From NCBI RefSeq assembly GCF_000377565.1, contig NZ_KB898365.1, forward strand, positions 1 through 64,000: 64,000 nt of DNA, read 5' to 3'. Below, piece by piece: positions 1 through 8,157 of the stretch (position 1 is its first letter; each line of letters begins with the position of its first letter). Below the pieces are notes generated by a model. It saw only the letters and a program-made list of their open reading frames with translations. It had not been told where the DNA came from and made no database searches. A program made the position numbers and the translations under genes. The DNA comes from Rhizobium sp. 2MFCol3.1 (GTDB lineage: Bacteria; Pseudomonadota; Alphaproteobacteria; Rhizobiales; Rhizobiaceae).

Positions 1-94
1 TGCGGGTTTCACAAAGTCGCGGACAGGCATTTCAGTAAGTCGCGGACACCGATTTCACTAAGTACGGGACAGTGATTTCAGTAAGTCGCGGACA
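1..94. repeat. IS21 left end, four tandem imperfect repeats
   Basis: Four units of 23-25 bp (1-25, 26-48, 49-71, 72-94) share the core TTTCAnTAAGTCGCGGACA; the third has the variant ACGGGACA. These are likely binding sites for the IstA transposase. Confidence 0.85.
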
Positions 95-168
95 GTTCTT
101 GCGGCGGATTTTGATCGATTTTCGTGAGCGCCGATCTGGCACATTCCCCTCGTGGTTTGAGCGAGGAC

Positions 169-1725
169 ATGATGCCCAGGCGGAAGCAAGCGAGACATAC
201 TGACGTGAAGGATATCCGATCGATCCTGCGGCTTACCTTCGAGCAGGGATTATCGATACGTGCCGTTTCCGAGCGGCTGAAGATCAGCAAGACATCGGTT
301 TCGACGTACCTACTGCGGGCAAGGGAAGCTGGGCTTGCGGTCTGGCCTCTACCTGCGGGCCTGGACGAGGACGACGTTCTCGAGCGTCGACTATTCCGGC
401 GTATGGGACGGCCTCCACGCGATACCGTCGAGCCAAACTGGCCAAAGATGGCCAGCGAGCTGAAGCGCAAAGGCGTCACGCTCCATTTGCTTTGGCAGGA
501 ATATCGGGAAGCTCATCCGGATGGCTATGGCTATACGTGGTTTTGCGGCCGGTTTGCCGATCATGAAAGCCGAGCCAGGCCCACCTACCGCAGCCGTCAC
601 GTTGCTGGTGTCGCGATGGAATGCGACTATGCTGGCCATACGATCCCGATCATCGATCCATCGACTGGCGAGATCCGCGCAGCTCAGATCTATGTCGCGG
701 TTCTGAGCGCGTCGCAACTGACGTTCGCCTATGCCAGCTTCAGCCAAAAGCTGCCCGACTGGATTGAGGCCAATCAGCGGGCCTTTAGTTACTTTGGTGG
801 CGTTACGAAGACGACGATCTGCGACAACCTCAGATCGGCTGTTGCCAAGGCTCTTTGGTTCGAACCCACACTGAATTCGACGTTCGCCGCTTTCGCCGAG
901 CATTACGACACAACCGTTGTTCCGGCACGCCCGCGACATCCTCGCGATAAGCCGTCTGCTGAAGGGACGGTCTTGATCGTGGAACGGTGGGTTCTAGCGA
1001 GGCTTCGCAACGAGCGCTTCTTCAGCCTTGTCGATCTTAATATCCGCATCAGCGCTTTGATCGAGGACCTCAATACCCGAACCATGCGGCGATATGGAAA
1101 ATCTCGCCGCGCATTGTTCGACGAAGTCGAACGCTCTCAACTCAAACCTTTGCCGTCAACGCCGTTTGAGTATTCGGAATGGAAAACCGCAAAAGTCCAT
1201 CCCGACTACCATATCGAAGTCGACAAGACCTTTTATTCCGTACCGCATGGGCTGATCGGACGACGGGTCGATGTCAGGCTGACGTACCGGGCGGTTGAGA
1301 TCTTCTTCGACCACAAACGTGTCGCAAGTCACATCCGGAGCTCGCAGCGTTCAGGCCACGTCACCGTCAATGAACACATGCCTAAGGCGCACCAGCGCTA
1401 TGCAAACACGACACCCCACTCGTTGCGCAGCGAAGCAGCAAAGGTCGGGGTTAATACGGCGACGTTCATCGAGCGTCTCCTCAGTGATCGCCCCCACCCG
1501 GAACAGGGCTACCGATCTGCTCAAGGCGTTCTTTCCCTGGCGCGTCGCTACCAATCCGATCGGTTGGAGTTGGCTTGCGAACGGGCGCTGGTGATCAACG
1601 CGCTGAGCTATTCGTCTGTCGCCAACATTCTCAGATCTGGTCTCGATCAGGCTCCGGCCATGACCGAGGCTGTGAAGCCGGCCCCGCCGCACGGCAATAT
1701 CCGCGGCAAAACCTACTATCAATAA
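169..1725 (+). CDS. istA: IS21-family transposase IstA
   Basis: DDE transposase that catalyses movement of the element together with IstB. An N-terminal helix-turn-helix (about residues 25-50) precedes an integrase core with the catalytic triad readable as D153 (CDYAGH), D219 (CDNLRS) and E265 (PSAEGT). The family's C-terminal beta-rich domain follows. Length of about 518 residues is normal for IstA. The start at 169 has a purine-rich AGCGAGG just ahead and gives the usual MPRRK-type N-terminus; an in-frame GTG at 124 is possible but poorer. It is uninterrupted and appears functional. Confidence 0.93.
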   Translation: MMPRRKQARHTDVKDIRSILRLTFEQGLSIRAVSERLKISKTSVSTYLLRAREAGLAVWPLPAGLDEDDVLERRLFRRMGRPPRDTVEPNWPKMASELKRKGVTLHLLWQEYREAHPDGYGYTWFCGRFADHESRARPTYRSRHVAGVAMECDYAGHTIPIIDPSTGEIRAAQIYVAVLSASQLTFAYASFSQKLPDWIEANQRAFSYFGGVTKTTICDNLRSAVAKALWFEPTLNSTFAAFAEHYDTTVVPARPRHPRDKPSAEGTVLIVERWVLARLRNERFFSLVDLNIRISALIEDLNTRTMRRYGKSRRALFDEVERSQLKPLPSTPFEYSEWKTAKVHPDYHIEVDKTFYSVPHGLIGRRVDVRLTYRAVEIFFDHKRVASHIRSSQRSGHVTVNEHMPKAHQRYANTTPHSLRSEAAKVGVNTATFIERLLSDRPHPEQGYRSAQGVLSLARRYQSDRLELACERALVINALSYSSVANILRSGLDQAPAMTEAVKPAPPHGNIRGKTYYQ

Positions 1726-1736
1726 GAGGACATCAG

Positions 1737-2513
1737 ATGCTGACACATCCAACACTTGAGCAAATGAGTGCGCTTGGTCTGGCCGGTATGGCAACGGCCT
1801 ATCGCGAGCTCCTGGAGCAGGCTCATGGAAATGATCTGAGCTTCGACGAACGACTGGGGTTGATGCTTGACCGCGAGATCGCTCTCAGAACGGACCGTAG
1901 ACTGACAAACCGGCTCGCCACCGCCAAACTCCGTTTTGCCAATGCTTCCATTGAAGACATCGATTTTGGAGCGCACCGGGGACTGGATCGCCGAAACGTC
2001 CTGTCTCTGGCGCAGGGTGCATGGCTCAAGGCAAATGAAAACTTGATCCTGACAGGCCAGACGGGCACCGGAAAGACGTGGATCGCGTGTGCCTTTGCAC
2101 GCCAGGCGGCCCGCCTCGACCACTCCGTTCTTTACGTTCGCATGCCACGGTTATTTGAGGACCTCGCGCTTGCCAGACTGGACGGACGCTTTCCGCGCCT
2201 CATCGACAAGCTTGCACGCGTTCATCTGCTGGTGCTTGATGACTGGGGAACCCATACCCTGAACGATCGGCAGCGCCTCGATCTGCTGGAAATCTTTGAA
2301 GAAAGATACCGTCGGAAATCCACTCTGATCACGGCCCAGCTTCCTGTGGCCGCATGGCATGAGATGATCGGCGAGGCAACTCTAGCGGACGCGATCCTGG
2401 ACCGTATTGTTCACAATGCCCACCGTATAACGCTCGAAGGCGACAGCATGCGGAAGCGGAAAACACCAACGCTCTTGACCGGCGCCGAAATAAACGAAAT
2501 CAATCACCCATAA
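1737..2513 (+). CDS. istB: IS21-family helper ATPase IstB
   Basis: AAA+ ATPase of the DnaC/IstB type that assembles on target DNA and stimulates IstA. Walker A (GQTGTGKT, residues ~107-114) and Walker B (LLVLDDWG, ~165-172) are intact, and the 258-residue length is typical. The ATG at 1737 has AGGA 8 bp upstream and lies 11 bp after the istA stop, so the two genes are one operon. No frameshift is visible. Confidence 0.95.
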   Translation: MLTHPTLEQMSALGLAGMATAYRELLEQAHGNDLSFDERLGLMLDREIALRTDRRLTNRLATAKLRFANASIEDIDFGAHRGLDRRNVLSLAQGAWLKANENLILTGQTGTGKTWIACAFARQAARLDHSVLYVRMPRLFEDLALARLDGRFPRLIDKLARVHLLVLDDWGTHTLNDRQRLDLLEIFEERYRRKSTLITAQLPVAAWHEMIGEATLADAILDRIVHNAHRITLEGDSMRKRKTPTLLTGAEINEINHP

Positions 2514-3270
2514 CAGCAACCAGGCTGGCGGAACTCGATCGAGCACGCTGTCCGCGACTTAGCGAAATGCTTGTCCGCGACTTGCTGAAATCGCTGTCCC
2601 GATTCATTGAAATCCGCACGCTGCCCGAAGGAAGTACCAAGTTGTCCATCAGCCTGAAGAAGTGCGACATTACAGTGTCTGCACATCCGCTATAGCTAAT
2701 CCCGGCTGCTTGGCGCTCCATCGGATAGCTAGCAAAAGGGTAACCGCGATCTGCATTCCAAATCTTAGCAAGGCGAATGGCGGGCTTTAGCCTACTGTTG
2801 GTCGCCTTATTTTTTTCTGTCAGGGCAGTGTTGAAGGTGTTCGGGGTTGTCAGTATCCAACCGCCAGATCCATCAGGAATACTGTAGCCCGATGCGTGAT
2901 CAAGAGCTGGCACCAACTCGAAACGGATGTGGTTCAGGTTCAGGACAAGAGTCGGACTCGACTGATAAATCTCTGATCGGTTGTAACGATATTCTGTGAA
3001 ACGCTTCAAACGATCAAGATACGTCTGCGGGGTGTATCCGCCCTCCGCGAACACCGCCATGTAGTCGACATCGGATTCAGCATCCAAAGCGCGCGGGAGA
3101 ATCGTGTTTCTAGTGTAGGAACCGAAAGCGAAATGTTGGAGCAAGTTGCCATCAAAATATGCATTCAATCGGCTCTTGAGCGTAGCGATCGATTTCACAA
3201 TGCTCGACTTTTCATCATCAGAGAGCACAGCGTTTGTTGCGCGATTGTAAAGGTAAGATTGAGCGGTCAT
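2500..3270 (-). pseudogene. CD-NTase (CBASS-type nucleotidyltransferase), truncated by IS21
   Basis: The N-terminal part of a cGAS/DncV-like nucleotidyltransferase, the enzyme that makes cyclic oligonucleotide alarm signals in anti-phage CBASS systems. The fold signature is present: GS at residues 50-51 followed by D67 and D69 (SDVDYM), and a third acidic residue E118 in RFELVPA. Native sequence runs only from 3270 to 2619 (about 217 residues); the remaining ~40 codons to 2500 are read from the IS21 end. Family members normally exceed 290 residues, so roughly a quarter or more of the C-terminus is lost, and the missing part should lie left of position 1. It starts 2 bp after the SLATT gene stop, so the two formed one operon. 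The protein is probably inactive. Confidence 0.85.
2549..2618. repeat. IS21 right end, three imperfect repeats
   Basis: Three inverted copies of the left-end unit (TGTCCGCGACTTnnnGAAAT form) end at 2618 with the outermost TGAAATCCGCA. They define the right boundary of the IS and the break point in the CD-NTase gene. Confidence 0.85.
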
Positions 3271-3272
3271 GA

Positions 3273-3779
3273 CTAGCGGCCATCGACCGCATGCTTGGCT
3301 TCGCCAGCATCGATCCCTTTTTTAGCTTTTTGAAAGTCTCGCGCGCCCACTTGGGGGCTGGAGGCATTGAGGTCGTTCCTTCGCTTGACCATCACCTCCA
3401 GCGCAGTGACAGCCTCCTGTGAGTCATCTATGAGGCCAACTTTGATCTCGCGCATCAGTCGGGCGTCATTCCTAAGGGCAAGGAATTGGTCACCGGCCGC
3501 CTTATGAGCGGCTGCCTGCTCCGCCGGCTTCATGAAAGTTTGCAAAGCCGCCAACACAGCCACTGCAATGCTGATGAGCCCCGCCGCGATCTCCCACTGT
3601 CCCGAAAATGACGCTGCACCTGCAAGTGCGCTCAAGGCGGAAGCTGGGACACCGAGCCATACATGCCTTGAAGAGTAACGCTCGCCGGCGTTGTATTGAG
3701 ACTTGCTGCTGTGAAGAGTGTCTTCTTCTATTCTGGACAACTCGATTTCGATTTTTTCCCGCAAATCTAAGTCGATCAT
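3273..3779 (-). CDS. SLATT-domain two-TM effector protein
   Basis: A SLATT-type protein (SMODS/SLOG-associating two-TM effector), predicted in comparative studies to form pores or disrupt the membrane on a nucleotide signal. Two adjacent hydrophobic helices (about residues 42-62 and 68-88) are followed by a soluble helix pattern with HKAAGDQFLALRNDAR, as in the family. The length of 168 residues is normal. I prefer the ATG at 3779, preceded by GAGGTGG; a GTG at 3785 is in frame. It is the first gene of a two-gene operon with the broken CD-NTase. The gene itself is intact but its presumed activator is not. Confidence 0.8.
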   Translation of the reverse strand: MIDLDLREKIEIELSRIEEDTLHSSKSQYNAGERYSSRHVWLGVPASALSALAGAASFSGQWEIAAGLISIAVAVLAALQTFMKPAEQAAAHKAAGDQFLALRNDARLMREIKVGLIDDSQEAVTALEVMVKRRNDLNASSPQVGARDFQKAKKGIDAGEAKHAVDGR

Positions 3780-3785
3780 GACCAC

Positions 3786-4116
3786 CTCATAACAAGCAGA
3801 TATTGGTTGGTTGCTCGGAACAAAAAGTCAAAGGTAGACTAGGTATATCCACAGCTTTAGGCCGCCTGATATGGGAGAAGCTAGCCCTGTCAGACGTTGA
3901 AATACTGCAACGTGAGCATATGGTTGCGGTGAACAAGTGCCGTGCGAGCCGACTTCGGCCTTGCGCTTCACGCCTCCGCGAGTTCACCGAACACATTGGG
4001 GCCAAATCTCCGCTCAAGGGCGGGGGGGGCGGGCTCCTGAGACACGGCATGCGAAAAGGTCGGCGGGCTTACCGAATCCTACCGACCTTGTTGCAAGCGC
4101 TTCTGTCCCTCTAGAC
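3786..4116. other. Intergenic region, no recognisable gene
   Basis: About 330 bp between the SLATT promoter side and the msrA stop. It contains a G-rich tract near 4019-4034. An open frame on the plus strand (3803-4114) has no good ribosome site and no recognisable motifs, so I do not call it. Confidence 0.5.
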
Positions 4117-4833
4117 TCAAAGTTGGGGCTCGTCTCGCCAGAATGCGGGAAACATGTCCTTGAGCGCGTTGACCTTAGGTTGTTCGACGAAGGCGATATA
4201 GGGCTGAGTAGGATTGTTCACGAGGTAGTTCTGGTGATAGTCCTCGGCTTGATAGAATGTCTTTCCTGGCTCGATTTTTGTGACGATCTTCGAAGCGAAC
4301 GATTGAGCCTTATCGAGTTGACTGATGTAACCCGACGCCACGTCCGCCTGTTCCTCATTCTGAGGGAAAATCGCAGAACGATACTGGTTTCCGACGTCCG
4401 CGCCCTGGTAATCCAGCTGAGTTGGATTGTGCGCCACTGAGAAGAAAACCTGAAGCAACTCGCCGTAAGTCACCTTGCTCGGATCGTAGACGATCCTGAT
4501 CGCTTCTGCATGCCCGGTTGTCCCTGTCTCCGTCAACTCATATACTGCGGTCTGGGCACTACCACCGGCATAGCCAGCTTTGACGGCGATGACACCGTTC
4601 ACGTGCTGGAATACACCCTGTGTCCCCCAGAAGCAGCCGCCAGCAAACACGGCCGTTTGAGTAGAGGACTTGTCCACGACGTCGCTTAGCGGAGCGGGCA
4701 GGACTTTTGGCTGTTCGGCGGCAGATGGATAGCCGGTAAACCAAGTTGAATAGAAGATTGCGACAGCCGCACCAGCCGCGGCTAGCGGCAGTGTGCCAGT
4801 AGTTTGTTTGAGAAGTTTTCTGAAGTTGAACAT
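4117..4833 (-). CDS. msrA: Peptide-methionine (S)-S-oxide reductase MsrA, membrane-anchored
   Basis: Reduces methionine-S-sulfoxide in proteins. The active site GCFWG is at residues 66-70 with nucleophile C67, and the family motif GNQYRSAIF follows. An N-terminal extension carries a hydrophobic segment (about residues 14-33), so the enzyme is predicted to act outside the cytoplasm. No CxxC recycling pair is obvious near the C-terminus, so reductant probably comes from the redoxin encoded just upstream. The start at 4833 has AGGA 7 bp ahead and lies 7 bp after the redoxin stop, which argues for an operon; an ATG at 4866 would overlap the upstream gene by 26 bp. Confidence 0.92.
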   Translation of the reverse strand: MFNFRKLLKQTTGTLPLAAAGAAVAIFYSTWFTGYPSAAEQPKVLPAPLSDVVDKSSTQTAVFAGGCFWGTQGVFQHVNGVIAVKAGYAGGSAQTAVYELTETGTTGHAEAIRIVYDPSKVTYGELLQVFFSVAHNPTQLDYQGADVGNQYRSAIFPQNEEQADVASGYISQLDKAQSFASKIVTKIEPGKTFYQAEDYHQNYLVNNPTQPYIAFVEQPKVNALKDMFPAFWRDEPQL

Positions 4834-4840
4834 GATTTTC

Positions 4841-6094
4841 CTATCCGAAAGTGAAGACGTAGGCACTCACGCCAGCGTCAAGGAATCTGATTGTGAAGGT
4901 ACGTTTGGTGGGAACGCCGCTTTGTCGGACGAGTTGGTAGAGGCGCGTCTCTGTGACGGTTCCCACACCGTGCTCGTCGATATCCGCGCCGTGATCTTTG
5001 CCAGGCGGCGCGCCGTCGATCAGGACTTGGAACCGAATCGCCTTCTTTTCAGGTCCGCTGCCCATTACCAGGTGGAGATCGCGAGCATTGAACCGGAACG
5101 CGATCTCGCCAAATGACCGATCAAGGAAGGCGGAGTCCGCCCCGACAGTCCACTCGCCTGTTAGTCCCCAGTCATTGAGATCAAGGCGATCCCAATAATA
5201 CTTCTTCGGGGTGTCCTGCGCCGCACCGCCAATGGAGGCGAAGTTCCGCGCCTGCTCGTAGCCAAGGTAGGTTTCATCAGATAGGGCGGGTTGAGCGCTC
5301 GCCGGGATCTCAGCGCCGGTGGCTGCTGAGGGAGATGAATACTCCGGTGATGGTCTGGAGCCAGCCTCGCGGATCAGGTCGCGGATGGCTGCTTCCATCT
5401 CCTCGTAGGATCCCTCACCAAACTGGTGATGGCGAATTCGACCCTCCGCATCGATCAGATAGAGCGCAGGCCAGTACATGTTTTCGTAGGCCCGCCAAAT
5501 GCGGTAGTTGCTATCTAGGGCTACCGGGAAGTCGATCTTGAAATTCTCAACTGCATCCCGGACGTTATCCAGGCGCTTTTCGAACGCAAACTCAGGAGCG
5601 TGGACGCCAATGACCTCAAAGCCCATGTCCTTATATTTGTCCCGCCACGCTTTCACATAAGGCAGGGTACGGATGCAGTTGATGCATGAGTACGTCCAAA
5701 AATCGATGAGAACGACTTTGCCTTTGAGCTTATCGAGCGACAAGGGTTGAGTGTTAATCCAATCTGTTGCGCCGGCGATGGACGGGGCAGGGCCCTCGAC
5801 GGGCAAGGCACTTCGAAAGGACGCTCGGATGTTCGACGTGACTTCGGTGTTGCCTGTACGGCTTTTCGCGGCGGGATTGCCCGGTCCGCGAACGTCAGCT
5901 GCCGCGGCAGAATTCAAGGGTATTACTGCAAGTAGCCCAATAGCCGCAATCGCCGAAGATGCACGGCTAGACGCAGAACCAGCGAGATGGCGTACTGGTA
6001 CCAATCGCGTTGTTGCAATGACTTGCGTGAGAACAACGCAGAGGTTGACTAACGCTAGCGTCCATAACGGACCGTCGATACTTATCGGTGTCAT
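4841..6094 (-). CDS. DipZ-like thioredoxin-domain protein (envelope redoxin)
   Basis: Membrane-attached thiol-disulfide protein that probably supplies electrons to the downstream MsrA. Two hydrophobic segments lie at about residues 11-29 and 46-66; a thioredoxin/AhpC-type domain follows with WTYSCINC (C137, C140) and the cis-proline-side YWPALYLID. A C-terminal beta-rich domain (about 270-417), like that after thioredoxin in DipZ proteins, ends the protein. The CcdA-like transmembrane electron carrier of full-length DipZ is missing. The ATG at 6094 has AAGGAG 8 bp upstream. A TGTA-N6-TGCA box lies 72 bp before the start. Confidence 0.85.
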   Translation of the reverse strand: MTPISIDGPLWTLALVNLCVVLTQVIATTRLVPVRHLAGSASSRASSAIAAIGLLAVIPLNSAAAADVRGPGNPAAKSRTGNTEVTSNIRASFRSALPVEGPAPSIAGATDWINTQPLSLDKLKGKVVLIDFWTYSCINCIRTLPYVKAWRDKYKDMGFEVIGVHAPEFAFEKRLDNVRDAVENFKIDFPVALDSNYRIWRAYENMYWPALYLIDAEGRIRHHQFGEGSYEEMEAAIRDLIREAGSRPSPEYSSPSAATGAEIPASAQPALSDETYLGYEQARNFASIGGAAQDTPKKYYWDRLDLNDWGLTGEWTVGADSAFLDRSFGEIAFRFNARDLHLVMGSGPEKKAIRFQVLIDGAPPGKDHGADIDEHGVGTVTETRLYQLVRQSGVPTKRTFTIRFLDAGVSAYVFTFG

Positions 6095-6165
6095 CTTTGA
6101 ACTCCTTCGTTGAATGGAGCTCACACCCTGGAAGTATCCCCAATGTGTCGAGTTAGGTGTGGTTT

Positions 6166-6179
6166 TGTAACGTAATGCA
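6166..6179 (+). promoter_or_regulatory. TGTA-N6-TGCA direct-repeat box upstream of redoxin-msrA
   Basis: TTTTGTAACGTAATGCAAAT: half-sites TGTA and TGCA are separated by 6 bp (10-bp period). It closely resembles the box at 57653 in front of cytochrome P460, in the same orientation and at a similar distance from the start codon. It is a proposed response-regulator site, one mismatch from the exact form. Confidence 0.5.
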
Positions 6180-6371
6180 AATCTGCGACGGCGCGGAACT
6201 GCGGCGCTCCGCCGCCGATACACTGAAATGCAAATCTAGGCTTTTCCCGAAATACTGCGGATACAAGTATGCCGCTGAATGTGCCTGACGGCGCTACCGA
6301 TCGGTATGCAGTGGAAGCGATAATTAAAAAACGAATTCCGGCCCGGCGTGTCTGGCGTTTGGCGTCGGTAA

Positions 6372-6408
6372 GGCTATCCGAGGATCACCCCTCCCTCCTC
6401 GGATAGCC
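6372..6408 (-). terminator. Stem-loop after the ABC binding-protein gene
   Basis: Perfect 12-bp arms GGCTATCCGAGG and CCTCGGATAGCC enclose a 13-nt loop, 27 bp past the stop of the minus-strand gene ending at 6435. There is no strong T-run, so termination is likely but not certain. Confidence 0.6.
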
Positions 6409-6434
6409 ACCCCGTTCCTCCGGCCTCGCCGAAC

Positions 6435-7316
6435 CTATTTCGCTAGGTTGATGCCCGGCTTGGGCAGCATGTTCCCCTCGAGCCCCCACTTCTTCATCAC
6501 GGCTTCGTAGGTCCCATTCTCGAATAGGACTTCGAAACCAGCGAGAAGTGCCGCGCTTAAAGGCGAGCCCTTGGGAGCGATTGTCCCTTGGTAAATGTCT
6601 CCGAAACCGTTGGGCAGGTTCGCGGCTGCGAGACCCAACTGGCTCGAAGATTGTGAGACAAAATATGTCAGCGGTGCCTGACCGGAGAAGAATCCATCTG
6701 AGCGGCCAGATCGAACGGCGAGGATGGAGGTGTTCTGATCGGGGAAAGACTGCACTTGGACAGGTTTTCCCGACGTCTCGCATTCTTGCGCCTTCGCTTT
6801 AAGCACCCGCTCGGCCGAACCGGCGGCCATAACCGCAATCCTCAAACCACAGACATCTTCCAGGCTGCCAATGTTTTTTGGATTCCCGTGCGGTACGGCA
6901 AACGCTACATACTCCTTAACCCAATCAATGAAGTCGATTTTACCGCGGCGGTCCGGGAAATCTCCGCTCGGACCGATGGCCATGTCAAAGCGACCGGCAT
7001 CAAAACCAGCCAGCATTGCCGCTAGACCGCTTACCGTCTGGTGCTTCATTTGGACACCAAACAGCTCTCCGAAGGCCGTGGCAAGTTCGGCACTCGCGCC
7101 TTCTAGCTCGGTAGGGCTCACTACGATTTCATACGGTGGGTAGGAGCCCCAGTTGACTGCAACTATGTAGCCACGCTCCCGAATATTCTCGGGCAGCATT
7201 GCCCGTAGCTTCTCATTCAATTGTTGTTTGGGAATTGTGTTATCGGTTGCCGACGCGGGTATGGCTCCCGCCATGAGCGCGAGGATCAACGCAGCACTAA
7301 TGGTCTTCTTCAACAT
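6435..7316 (-). CDS. ABC transporter substrate-binding protein (polar amino acid family)
   Basis: Periplasmic solute receptor of the family-3/HisJ type. A Sec signal peptide (residues 1-23, cut after a PASA-T pattern) precedes the two-lobed fold; GYIVAVNWGSYPPYEI near residue 50 and FDMAIGPSGDFPDRR near 115 match the family's ligand-contact regions. The length of 293 residues is standard. It is the last gene of permease-ATPase-receptor, all minus strand, and follows the ATPase by about 50 bp. The ligand cannot be read from sequence; the neighbouring catabolic genes suggest an amino-acid-like or organic acid compound. Confidence 0.9.
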   Translation of the reverse strand: MLKKTISAALILALMAGAIPASATDNTIPKQQLNEKLRAMLPENIRERGYIVAVNWGSYPPYEIVVSPTELEGASAELATAFGELFGVQMKHQTVSGLAAMLAGFDAGRFDMAIGPSGDFPDRRGKIDFIDWVKEYVAFAVPHGNPKNIGSLEDVCGLRIAVMAAGSAERVLKAKAQECETSGKPVQVQSFPDQNTSILAVRSGRSDGFFSGQAPLTYFVSQSSSQLGLAAANLPNGFGDIYQGTIAPKGSPLSAALLAGFEVLFENGTYEAVMKKWGLEGNMLPKPGINLAK

Positions 7317-7365
7317 GATCTGTTCCCTTGGTTAGGCGCGATGCGCTCTTACTTTTCTTTTGCCT

Positions 7366-8157
7366 TCAGATGAAACGATTGAGAAACGCGCGTGTCCTTT
7401 GATGCTTTGGATTGACGAGGACATCCTGCGGGCTTCCCTGCTCGACGATTTTGCCGCCGTCCATAAAGACCACGCGATCGGCCGCCTCTTTCGCGAATCC
7501 GATCTCGTGAGTGACCACGATCATGGTCATCCCCTCTTTCGTGAGGTCACGCATAACCGCCAACACCTCTCCTACCAATTCGGGATCTAGCGCTGAGGTC
7601 GGCTCGTCGAACAGGATCAGCTTCGGCTTGATGGCGAGCGCTCGCGCGATCGCAACTCGTTGCTGTTGCCCGCCGGAAAGCTGACGGGGATACGCGTTCG
7701 CCTTGTGTCGGAGACCGACCCGCTCCAAGAGTGTGTAGGCGTATTCCTCGGCATCCGACCGTCGCTCCTTGTATACGCCGATCGGGGCCTCGGTAATGTT
7801 CTCGAGTGCGGTTAGATGCGGGTAGAGATTGAACTGTTGGAACACCATCCCGATTCCCTTGCGCTGGCGCGCCAAAGTGGATGGAGGTGCATGATACACA
7901 CGGCCGTTGCGAACCTCGTAGCCGACCTGAACGTCACCTACTCTGATGGCTCCTTGCTGTATTCGCTCGAGATGGTTGATACACCGGAGAAATGTGGATT
8001 TCCCAGAACCGGAAGGGCCCAGTACTACAATCGTTTCGCCCGCCCGAACTTCGAGATCGATCCCTTTTAGAACTTCCAGGTCGCCGAAGGACTTGTGGAC
8101 GTTGACTGCGCTAACCAGCGGCTTGGATGTCTCTGGACTGACTGAATGCGTGATCAT
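7366..8157 (-). CDS. Amino acid ABC transporter ATP-binding protein (GlnQ/HisP family)
   Basis: Cytoplasmic ATPase energising import through the adjacent permease. All ABC motifs are clear: Walker A GPSGSGKST (about residues 48-56), Q-loop FQQFNLYPH, signature LSGGQQQR, Walker B LILFDEPTSALD and the switch histidine in VVTHE. The length of 263 residues is typical. The start overlaps the permease stop by 4 bp, which indicates translational coupling. Confidence 0.95.
   Translation of the reverse strand: MITHSVSPETSKPLVSAVNVHKSFGDLEVLKGIDLEVRAGETIVVLGPSGSGKSTFLRCINHLERIQQGAIRVGDVQVGYEVRNGRVYHAPPSTLARQRKGIGMVFQQFNLYPHLTALENITEAPIGVYKERRSDAEEYAYTLLERVGLRHKANAYPRQLSGGQQQRVAIARALAIKPKLILFDEPTSALDPELVGEVLAVMRDLTKEGMTMIVVTHEIGFAKEAADRVVFMDGGKIVEQGSPQDVLVNPKHQRTRAFLNRFI

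Larger units (their letters stand above)
1..2618 (+). mobile_element. IS21-family insertion sequence
   Basis: A complete IS21-type element: istA, then istB 11 bp later, between related ends. The outermost bases match as inverted repeats (TGCGGGTTTCA at 1, TGCGGATTTCA as the reverse complement ending at 2618). The left end holds four and the right end three copies of a ~23-bp unit ending in GCGGACA or GGGACA, the multi-repeat end expected for IstA binding. The element sits inside the CD-NTase gene that continues at 2619. The target duplication cannot be checked because the left flank lies outside the window. Confidence 0.93.

Noticed and set aside
4019..4034. G-rich tract as a possible phase-variation repeat
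   Set aside because: It is not inside or near the start of a credible gene, so slippage would have no obvious consequence.
3803..4114. Open frame on the plus strand beside the SLATT gene
   Set aside because: No ribosome site, no recognisable motif, low-complexity glycine run from a G tract, and odd composition; not supported as a gene.
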